Origin: a candidate division TM6 bacterium SOIL31
GTDB taxonomy: Bacteria > Babelota > Babeliae > Babelales > Vermiphilaceae
Assembly (NCBI GenBank): GCA_001468865.1
Contig: LDIY01000057.1
Span: forward strand, 9,873-46,868
Direction: 5' to 3'
DNA length: 36,996 nucleotides
Both the position numbers and the translations under genes were made by a program. The notes under the pieces were generated by a model. The model saw nothing but the letters and a program-made list of their open reading frames with translations, searched no databases and had not been told where the DNA came from. Of the stretch, positions 31,038 to 36,996 are shown piece after piece; positions within the stretch are counted from its first letter, which is position 1; the number at the start of each line of letters is the position of its first letter.

Positions 31038-32291
31038 TTATGAGGCAGGTTTAACTATCCGCATGGAAAACAACTGTACATTACTAAATGTATCGCGGAT
31101 ATTTCCGTGTTTGTCTTTTCTTTTAACAACTTTTTTTTCAAAGTATGCGTCGCATAAATCTTTATAGGTTTCAATGCCATCAAAAACTTCACGCAATGGA
31201 ATTTCATGCAATTTGCCATAGCCATGTGCATATGCTCGTGCTTCAATCAAAAGATTTTTATTGATATCAGAGACAACCATGACGTGTCCTTTAATTAAAA
31301 TAAGATCACCGTTTTGGAGTGTTTGTTCTTTTATGAGCGAAGCAAGGCATTGCCCAATGGTCGTGGTATTTTTACAAAAATAAGGAATACCCGATATTTG
31401 CGCTGCGCGCAGAATAGCGCCTGAACAATCAAAGCCGTTTTTTGGAGATTGCGTATCTTTTTCATATTCATAAAATGAATAATCGCCGTTGTGTCCCGTT
31501 TTAGTGATTTCTTTAAAAGCGCCGTTCGTTGTTTTGGTAAAGCTGGTTCCTCCCCAGACATAGGCAATGGAACCGTTTTTTGTGTGGGCCCATTTCTGTA
31601 AAAGAGTAACATAATCTGCAATGCGCTCTTTGGGTGTTTTCGTGCAACTATAAACAACACACTTATGACGAGGAATTTTGATGATATGTTCTTTCATACG
31701 TAAGAAATCAAGAGCAAAAGCTTCTATTTTGGAAGCTCTTCTTTTTTGTGCTCCTGGTTTTTTTATAAAACGTGTCCCGACCGAAAAGGTGAGATTAAGT
31801 GTGGAATCATGAAATGGTTCAATAAGAGTAATAACGTCAGTATGATTAAGGGCGCAATGATTGGTATCAGCAAAGTTGATAGGATCTGGTAGGTGAGATG
31901 CGATGATATTGTTGTTGGCAAGATCATCAAGAAGCATGATATTTTTTTTGAGCGTCCAATAGCAGTTTTGTGGTTGGCAAGAGGATGGAGTAACATAATA
32001 TGTCTGTGGGATACGAATGCATGCTTCCTCGCTTGAAGTGGTGATAACTTCAACTATATCATTATATAAAAGCTGATGAAGCCGAGGGCAGGCGATAGAA
32101 GACTTTATCTCTCCTGCGCAATGTGCTATGGTTGCATACGCTTTTTCTGCTGAAATATCAGGAATGAGTGTGGTGATTTGTTGACCAATTAAATCTGCAA
32201 TAGGTACGCAGATAACTGCTTTTTGTGATGCAGCAATAAAATAAGATATAAAAATTATATAAAAAATGGGGATAACATAGATTCTTTTCAT
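31038..32291 (-). CDS. Exported NlpC/P60 cysteine peptidase
   Basis: I chose the ATG at 32291, which has AAGGA five bases upstream and starts directly with a signal peptide (MKRIYVIPIFYIIFISYF); nine further residues upstream are possible but less likely. The product is 417 residues. The C-terminal NlpC/P60 domain has the catalytic Cys289 in GFDCSGAILRAA, His336 in LIKGHVMVVSD and a third polar residue, His356 in AYAHGYG. The middle part has IAYVWGG before the cysteine, as in the family. The N-terminal ~200 residues probably contain SH3-like targeting domains. Such enzymes cut peptide stems of peptidoglycan between D-Glu and the diamino acid. It is the first of three exported hydrolases before dnaA, transcribed away from the other two. 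Confidence 0.88.
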   Translation of the reverse strand: MKRIYVIPIFYIIFISYFIAASQKAVICVPIADLIGQQITTLIPDISAEKAYATIAHCAGEIKSSIACPRLHQLLYNDIVEVITTSSEEACIRIPQTYYVTPSSCQPQNCYWTLKKNIMLLDDLANNNIIASHLPDPINFADTNHCALNHTDVITLIEPFHDSTLNLTFSVGTRFIKKPGAQKRRASKIEAFALDFLRMKEHIIKIPRHKCVVYSCTKTPKERIADYVTLLQKWAHTKNGSIAYVWGGTSFTKTTNGAFKEITKTGHNGDYSFYEYEKDTQSPKNGFDCSGAILRAAQISGIPYFCKNTTTIGQCLASLIKEQTLQNGDLILIKGHVMVVSDINKNLLIEARAYAHGYGKLHEIPLREVFDGIETYKDLCDAYFEKKVVKRKDKHGNIRDTFSNVQLFSMRIVKPAS

Positions 32292-32389
32292 AAGATTCCT
32301 TATGTATACGGTGTTCATACTTTAGTTTACGCAAGTGGCATTCTTTTTAGCCATGGTTTTGCAATTGAATTTTATTTCATTTAGAAATA

Positions 32390-32419
32390 TTGATAATTTT
32401 ATTAATTGAGTGTTATGAT
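32390..32419 (+). promoter_or_regulatory. Strong candidate promoter of the C39-like peptidase gene
   Basis: TTGATA (32390-32395), an 18-base spacer and TATGAT (32414-32419) with TG one base before it (extended -10). Transcription would start near 32426, which excludes the upstream in-frame starts and supports the ATG at 32457. Confidence 0.6.
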
Positions 32420-32456
32420 GGTTATGCACCAAGAAAAAGGTAGTAAAGGATTTGAA

Positions 32457-33482
32457 ATGATTAAAAAATTGATGCTTGCAGTGATGGTATGGCCGATATT
32501 GCTTTGTGGAGGCAACGACGTTGCAGAATGGACGTGGTTTTATCGCACGCAGTATAACGAGATCGCTCGTGTCACGAATGGCAATAAAAAAGCATTGATT
32601 GTTGAAAAAGAAAAAATAAAACCTTTTACACAGCTTGTTTTTTCCTGGAATGCGCTGCGGCCTGAAGATGGCCATTTTTCTTTTTACGTCCAAGTGCGCA
32701 ATGTCGTCACCAAAAAATGGGGGGTATGGCATCATATGGTTGATTGGGGTGCTCAGATGCAACGGTCATACATGAGTAAAAGCGATGGATTCTGCCAGTT
32801 TGTGCATGTTCGCCTTGAAACAGATGATAAAAAGCTTGCTGATGCATTTCGCATAAAAGTTATCCCCCATCAAAATGCATCTTTATCTTTGATACATAAT
32901 CTTTCGGTGGCACTTTCTGATTTTAATCTTTTTAAGCTTGAGCAATTGAATACTATTGATCGTTCTTTCAAATCAGTTTATATCGAAGGTTTGCCGTTGA
33001 TTGCACAAATGGCCCTTGATCATGAAGATAAAGGCCGCATCTGCTCAACCACTTCTTGTACCATGCTCGTGGATTATTTGACAGGGATTGATCATGATCC
33101 GCTTGATTTTGCCGTTCGTGCGTTTGATTCTGGTCTCAATGCATATGGTAGTTGGCCGTGCAACGTGGCGCATGCCTTTGAATGTTGTGGCGGTAAAATA
33201 AATTTTTCAGTCAGACGTATGAATTCATTTGCTGATTTATATCATCAATTGACTAATGGTATGCCGGTTATTGTGAGTGTGCGAGGTAATTTACCGGGTG
33301 CATTAAAATCTTTTCCCCACGGGCATCTGATGGTTATTGTTGGATGGGATGCTGATACGCGATCGGTTTTATGCCATGATCCAGCAGCAGAAGAGCATCA
33401 AAATGTCTTTAAACGCTATCCTTTAGCTGATTTTTTACGGGCTTGGGAGTCTTCTCATCGTCTTTCTTATGTTGTTTCATAA
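32457..33482 (+). CDS. Exported C39-like cysteine peptidase
   Basis: The ATG at 32457 lies six bases after AAAGGA and gives 341 residues; the frame is open further upstream only from TTG/ATG codons that precede the likely transcript start. The signal peptide is MIKKLMLAVMVWPILL. The C-terminal half fits Peptidase_C39-like (papain-fold) proteins: Cys196 in ICSTTSCTMLVDY, His290 in HGHLMVIVGWD and Asp308 in CHDPA. The N-terminal ~180 residues have strand-rich blocks (SFYVQVRN, GVWHHMVDWG) of unknown role. C39-like enzymes cleave peptides, often after double glycine, or act on peptidoglycan; the target is not deducible. It is divergent from the NlpC/P60 gene and followed by the amidase gene. Confidence 0.82.
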   Translation: MIKKLMLAVMVWPILLCGGNDVAEWTWFYRTQYNEIARVTNGNKKALIVEKEKIKPFTQLVFSWNALRPEDGHFSFYVQVRNVVTKKWGVWHHMVDWGAQMQRSYMSKSDGFCQFVHVRLETDDKKLADAFRIKVIPHQNASLSLIHNLSVALSDFNLFKLEQLNTIDRSFKSVYIEGLPLIAQMALDHEDKGRICSTTSCTMLVDYLTGIDHDPLDFAVRAFDSGLNAYGSWPCNVAHAFECCGGKINFSVRRMNSFADLYHQLTNGMPVIVSVRGNLPGALKSFPHGHLMVIVGWDADTRSVLCHDPAAEEHQNVFKRYPLADFLRAWESSHRLSYVVS

Positions 33483-33535
33483 TCTTTGCTGTATTTCATA
33501 AATTAAAAATTAAATTCTTTTTATAATTTGCATTA

Positions 33536-33565
33536 TTGACTATTTGATATTGCAATTGCTATTCT
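33536..33565 (+). promoter_or_regulatory. Candidate promoter of the amidase gene
   Basis: TTGACT (33536-33541) and TATTCT (33560-33565) are separated by 18 bases. R1 copy 8 then lies in the untranslated leader. Confidence 0.4.
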
Positions 33566-33613
33566 TGTGTCAGGGGAGAAGATAATAAGAGATACAGAAT
33601 ATTATCTTTATTA

Positions 33614-33649
33614 GGGCACCCAATGCGTAATGAAATGAAGGATTGGGTT
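33614..33649 (-). repeat. R1 hairpin repeat, copy 8, in the amidase leader
   Basis: CCCAAT (33619-33624) pairs with ATTGGG (33642-33647) after GGGCA. On the minus strand it reads AACCCAATCCTTCA, then GCATTGGGTGCCC, which matches copy 3. Confidence 0.7.
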
Positions 33650-33669
33650 AAAAAAATAGGGGACCTGAC

Positions 33670-34854
33670 ATGAGTAAAATAATAGAAAACTTTTTAATAC
33701 CACTTTTTGTGATAGTTAGTGTGTTATATGCATTCAATTCGTTCGGACATGCTATCGAACTTAATAAAGCGTATCATCATATAACTAATGAGCCAGGATA
33801 TCTTGAACGGGCAAACATTTCTTTTTATTTTTCGCGCGATCCGCAGGTGCAAGAAATAAAGAATAAAAATACGAATGCTCATACCATAACTTTCTTTTTT
33901 CCTGATGTTTCAATCGCTCAAGGCGAGTGTGAAGCGATGATAAAGCGCATTAGCAATCAGCATAATGGATATTCAGTTGCCATTACACCCGTCATCAAGC
34001 CCACTAAAGGAGTTAAATTAGCCTTTAATTTTGATCCTGCACAATGTTCATTGGGTTATGAAACATTTGATTCGATAGGGCTTCAAAAAGGGATTGTCTT
34101 TCGGTTGTATAATAAAAATGTTTTAACCAGCATTCAGAATAACAATAACCAACCTGTTTTGCGTACGCTGTGGTGGCAACCCGACGGAGCTTCAGCGAAG
34201 ACGGGGCATAAAGATAAAAAACCAAATATTGTAATTGACGCAGGTCATGGCGGTTCCGATTCTGGGGCAATTGGATGCGGAGGTATTCAAGAAAAGCAGG
34301 TGTGCTTGGCAATAGGAACAGCAGTGGGGAGTTTGTTGAAACAAAAAGGATGTTCGGTGTTGCTGACGCGCACCAATGATTGTGATATGCAACTTGATGA
34401 GCGAACAGCCTATGCAAATGATAACAACGCGGATTTGTTTGTTTCTATTCATGCAAATTATGCTGCTAATCCTCGTGCAATTGGTATTGAGACATTTTGT
34501 ATGCAACCCGCATTGTTAAAAAAAAATTTTTCTTGTTTAACAAGCTCGCAGGATGCATGCATAGCAAATATTATAAATCAGCGTGCGGCGTTATCTTATC
34601 AGTTAGCACAATCGGTACAGAGTTCTGTGTGTAATTCCGTATCGTCATTTCATGATGTGACAATTGATCGAATTGATCGAAAAGTGAAACATTCAGTTTC
34701 GCAAGTGCTTCTTGGTGCGCAAGAACCCGCCATATTGATTGAAGTTGGCTTTCTCTCTCATCCAAAAGAATCTTTGTTGTTACATGATACTCATTATCAA
34801 AATTCTATTGCGCATGGTATCTGCAATGGAATTTTATCTATACTGCAATTTTAA
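33670..34854 (+). CDS. Exported N-acetylmuramoyl-L-alanine amidase (Amidase_3)
   Basis: The product is 394 residues and cuts the bond between MurNAc and L-alanine of peptidoglycan. An N-terminal hydrophobic segment (FLIPLFVIVSVLYAF) directs it out of the cytoplasm. Residues 30-165 resemble an AMIN-like strand-rich targeting region. The catalytic Amidase_3 domain covers about 185-394, with zinc ligands His193 (DAGHGG), Glu208 (IQEKQ) and His261 (SIHANY) and the catalytic Glu358 (LIEVGFLSHP). The linker residues 171-179 (PDGASAKTG) are encoded by a piece of repeat R2. AGGGGA about seven bases upstream is the ribosome binding site. It is 187 bases after the C39-like gene and 122 before dnaA. Confidence 0.93.
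   Translation: MSKIIENFLIPLFVIVSVLYAFNSFGHAIELNKAYHHITNEPGYLERANISFYFSRDPQVQEIKNKNTNAHTITFFFPDVSIAQGECEAMIKRISNQHNGYSVAITPVIKPTKGVKLAFNFDPAQCSLGYETFDSIGLQKGIVFRLYNKNVLTSIQNNNNQPVLRTLWWQPDGASAKTGHKDKKPNIVIDAGHGGSDSGAIGCGGIQEKQVCLAIGTAVGSLLKQKGCSVLLTRTNDCDMQLDERTAYANDNNADLFVSIHANYAANPRAIGIETFCMQPALLKKNFSCLTSSQDACIANIINQRAALSYQLAQSVQSSVCNSVSSFHDVTIDRIDRKVKHSVSQVLLGAQEPAILIEVGFLSHPKESLLLHDTHYQNSIAHGICNGILSILQF
34181..34219 (-). repeat. R2 fragment inserted in frame in the amidase linker
   Basis: CGGAGCTTCAGCGAAGACGG followed by GGCATAAAGATAAAA resembles 29748-29780 (GCTTTAGCGACGG, then ATAAAGATAAAAG). It is translated as part of the linker between the targeting and catalytic domains. Confidence 0.5.
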
Positions 34855-34976
34855 TCCTCATTTTGTACGAAAAATCCTTTTTTTATTGTTGCTTACGTAA
34901 AAAGCTGGTACGATACAGACTTATAACATCCTGTATATTACAATACTTGTTGTAAAAAATTCTATAAGGCTACAGA

Positions 34977-36401
34977 TTGGTGATGCAATTTATTTGGGAA
35001 GATTTTTTAAAAATTGTTCGAGAAGAGCTTGGAAGCCGTGTTGTAGAAACATGGTTCAAAGCTGTTTCTATGCCCAAATGGGATGCGATGGAAAAAGTGA
35101 TCTATTTGCAGACACCTAATGCATTTGTGTGTAATTGGCTTGAAAAAAATTATCGTCATATTTTTCAAACACATCTTGGTCGATTATTAAATGTTGTAGA
35201 TCCTAAAGTTGTATTCTTAACAACATCATCACAAAAAGATAATTTGCCACACGTTAATGCAGAATTAGAAATATGCGTGCCTGATGTAAAAATGCCGCAC
35301 ACAAAAACATATCGTCCGGCACAAATTATTCCCTATAGATCTAAAAATACTGATGTAGCGAGTACTAAATTATCAGAACGGTATGGTTATATAAATCAAA
35401 AGTATGTGTTTGAAACATTTGTTGTTGGCCCGAGCAATTCTCTTGCGTATGCTGCAGCGCGTGCGGTGGCTCAAAAACCAGGAGGGTTATATAATCCTCT
35501 TTTTATTTACGGTGGATCTGGTTTGGGTAAAACTCATTTGTTACATGCAATTGGTAATACAGTGCAAGCGCATAATCAAAAAGCGTTGGTGCTCTATCAA
35601 ACAGCAGATCGTTTTGTCAGTGAATTTATTAACGCGATTCGTTTTGATAAAATAGAGCGTTTTCAAAAAAAATATCAATTGGTTGATGTGTTATTAATTG
35701 ATGATATTCAATTTATTTCTAATAAAGATACCACGCAAGAAGCGTTTTTCCATATCTTTAATTCGCTCTACGATGCCCGTAAACAAATTGTTTTTTCAAG
35801 TGATACATTTCCACAAAATATTAATGGCATTGCAGAGAGATTGAGATCTCGTTTGGCATCGGGGATGATTGCAGATATTCATCAGCCCTGTTTGGAAGTT
35901 AAAACAGCTATTTTAAAAAGAAAAGCAGAAGAAAGTGGACAAGTGATTAGTGATGAAGTTGCTCATTTTCTTGCTTCAAATATTACTTCCAATATTCGAG
36001 AATTGGAAGGAGCTCTCATACGTGTCATTGCGTATGCGCAACTGACTAAAGAAGTTATTACATTAGCGTTAGTAAAAAAAGTTTTTCTGCACGATGAGTG
36101 TCCAGCGAAAGAATCGGTTGATTTTAAAGGGGTAATCAAAGCGGTGTCAAAACATCTTTCTTATTCCCTAGATGAATTGCGCTCAGAAAATCGCAATAAA
36201 GAACTTGCGCTTGCGCGACAAGTGACAATGTATATCATGAAAAAAAACACCAATAGATCGCTGCGCGAGATTGGTGCTTATCTTGGCGATCGGAATCATA
36301 CGACGGTCAAACATGCCATTTCAAAAATAGAACAGCACCTTAGTGCTGATCCTCAATTACAAAGACAAATCAGTGCAATAGAAAAAGAGTTTGAGCGGTA
36401 A
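34977..36401 (+). CDS. dnaA: Chromosomal replication initiator DnaA
   Basis: DnaA opens the replication origin. The product is 474 residues if read from TTG at 34977, which has AAGG seven bases upstream; GTG at 34980 and ATG at 34983 are alternatives and change only the first two residues. Domain I (about 1-85) starts FIWEDFLKIVREEL. A short linker follows. The AAA+ domain has Walker A GGSGLGKT at 179-186, Walker B VLLIDDIQF and the ERLRSRLASG sensor region. Domain IV carries the helix-turn-helix DNA-binding signature ending GDRNHTTVKHAI. There is no dnaN downstream and no cluster of DnaA boxes next to the gene, so the origin is probably elsewhere or has unusual boxes. Confidence 0.97.
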   Translation: MVMQFIWEDFLKIVREELGSRVVETWFKAVSMPKWDAMEKVIYLQTPNAFVCNWLEKNYRHIFQTHLGRLLNVVDPKVVFLTTSSQKDNLPHVNAELEICVPDVKMPHTKTYRPAQIIPYRSKNTDVASTKLSERYGYINQKYVFETFVVGPSNSLAYAAARAVAQKPGGLYNPLFIYGGSGLGKTHLLHAIGNTVQAHNQKALVLYQTADRFVSEFINAIRFDKIERFQKKYQLVDVLLIDDIQFISNKDTTQEAFFHIFNSLYDARKQIVFSSDTFPQNINGIAERLRSRLASGMIADIHQPCLEVKTAILKRKAEESGQVISDEVAHFLASNITSNIRELEGALIRVIAYAQLTKEVITLALVKKVFLHDECPAKESVDFKGVIKAVSKHLSYSLDELRSENRNKELALARQVTMYIMKKNTNRSLREIGAYLGDRNHTTVKHAISKIEQHLSADPQLQRQISAIEKEFER

Positions 36402-36407
36402 ATAATT

Positions 36408-36460
36408 ACGGCCATTAACTTAAAAATATTTTCTTAAGTTAATGGCCGTATTCTTTTTTT
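36408..36460. terminator. Strong terminator between dnaA and the minus-strand gene
   Basis: ACGGCCATTAACTTAA (36408-36423) pairs perfectly with TTAAGTTAATGGCCGT (36434-36449), followed by a T-run on the plus strand. The minus-strand gene ends nearby, so it may serve both. Confidence 0.92.
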
Positions 36461-36469
36461 AAACTATTT

Positions 36470-36996
36470 TTACGCAGTTTTTGTTATGGGCGATAATAAT
36501 TTACTTATTGCTTGCGCAAGCGAATCAGAAAATCCACTAATCATTTGACTAATATGAGTCGGCAAGCAGTGGAATTGATGAAGTAATCCAATAATTCCAC
36601 TTATAAAAACTAGTCCCATTAATGGTTTACCGATATGGGATTTAAAAGAAGTAGGTTGAGGTTTTGTAAGACCAGCTGGTAGCGGTTCTATTTTAGTATG
36701 ATCTGATAGGTCTGGAGCCGGAGGAGTAGCCACAACAGCCGCAGTTTTTTCTGTGGGCTCTGTAGTTTTTTTTGCTAGCTTTGTAGGATCTTCGATTAAC
36801 TCTGTAGCGTCTTTTGCTGACTTTGTAACATCTTTTGCTGCTGCTTGATTTGGTCCTTTAGTAGTAATTGTAGGCTGTGCAGTTTCTGCTGCTAGTCTCT
36901 CTGTTGCTAATTTCTCTGCTGCTAGTTTCTCTGTTGCTAATTTCTCTGCTGCTGCTTTCTCTGCTGCTAGTTTCTCTGCTGCTGCTTTCTCTGCTG
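36470..36996 (-). CDS. TolA-like repeat protein with C-terminal membrane span, N-terminus off the window
   Basis: The frame is open from the stop at 36470 to the window edge, giving at least 174 residues; the GTG at 36733 is not the true start. The visible N-terminal part consists of five-residue repeats of the type E-K-(L/A)-A-(A/T), such as AEKLATEKLAAEK, coded by a 15-base repeat. Next comes a Thr/Pro/Lys-rich linker (KLAKKTTEPTEKTAAVV) and a Pro-rich PAPDLSD region. Near the C-terminus is a single membrane span (GKPLMGLVFISGIIGLL). Repeats of this kind form long helices, as in the TolA stalk. The presence of the span at the C-terminus differs from TolA, where it is N-terminal, so TolA function is not claimed. 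Confidence 0.75.
   Translation of the reverse strand, partial: AEKAAAEKLAAEKAAAEKLATEKLAAEKLATERLAAETAQPTITTKGPNQAAAKDVTKSAKDATELIEDPTKLAKKTTEPTEKTAAVVATPPAPDLSDHTKIEPLPAGLTKPQPTSFKSHIGKPLMGLVFISGIIGLLHQFHCLPTHISQMISGFSDSLAQAISKLLSPITKTA

Noticed and set aside
379-33649. Repeats as a CRISPR array
   Set aside because: The copies are kilobases apart, not regularly spaced, and no cas gene is present.
34855-34976. Replication origin next to dnaA
   Set aside because: No cluster of TTATNCACA boxes is seen on either strand, and dnaN is absent. Only isolated near-matches occur elsewhere inside genes.
36470-36733. A complete 87-residue gene
   Set aside because: The frame continues without a stop to the window edge with the same amino acid bias, so the GTG at 36733 is internal.

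Overview
The window looks like a chromosomal piece from a small-genome, host-associated bacterium of low G+C content, most likely Candidatus Dependentiae (TM6). This is an inference from gene content, not from a marker phylogeny. The supporting signs are many short exported proteins of unknown function with a recurring signal-peptide ending ([GA]-M-[ED]), eukaryote-like domains (ankyrin repeats, a probable Skp1/BTB-like fold), an alpha2 glycyl-tRNA synthetase, and dense short palindromic repeats between genes. The standard bacterial code fits every gene.

Layout. 1-2040: partial tRNA-Pro, tRNA-His and two tandem paralogous exported proteins (minus). 2217-9081: DNA repair, with uvrA, a GIY-YIG nuclease gene enclosed by ~100 bp inverted repeats, an unknown exported protein, and mutS. 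9222-12478: rplU, two paralogous small exported proteins, and a 571-residue exported protein with two Skp1-like repeats. 12572-16057 (minus): Ktr potassium uptake (ktrB, ktrA) and glyS. 16210-20891: an exported membrane protein, an HtrA protease, an ankyrin protein, and an exported protein with an internal duplication. 20973-23447 (minus): PEP synthase carrying a signal-peptide-like N-terminus. 23800-29362: a secreted GMC oxidoreductase, a TlyA-type methyltransferase, and four unknown exported or anchored proteins. 29435-30084: tRNA-Arg(UCG), tRNA-Arg(CCU), two broken tRNA fragments and several repeats. 30130-34854: an ATP-cone/PD-(D/E)XK nuclease followed by three exported cell-wall-type hydrolases (NlpC/P60, C39-like, Amidase_3). 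34977-36401: dnaA. The window ends inside a TolA-like repeat protein.

Systems. Mismatch and excision repair genes sit close together. KtrAB forms a two-gene potassium uptake unit. The three hydrolases near dnaA probably act on peptidoglycan or other peptides outside the cytoplasm. HtrA probably handles quality control of the many exported proteins. Ankyrin, Skp1-like, GMC and other exported proteins are candidates for host interaction.

The most unusual content is the repeats. R1 is a hairpin of about 35 bp with CCCCA...TGGGG arms followed by ACCCC, in eight copies, three of them touching tRNA sequences. R2 is a composite element of about 120-140 bp that starts at the 3' CCA of two tRNA genes and has fragments elsewhere, including inside uvrA and amidase reading frames. 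R3 is a CTCGTCCTGA..TTGAAGG-type repeat that forms the inverted arms around the GIY-YIG gene and recurs after tRNA-Arg(CCU). The GIY-YIG arrangement resembles a minimal nuclease-plus-palindrome mobile unit.
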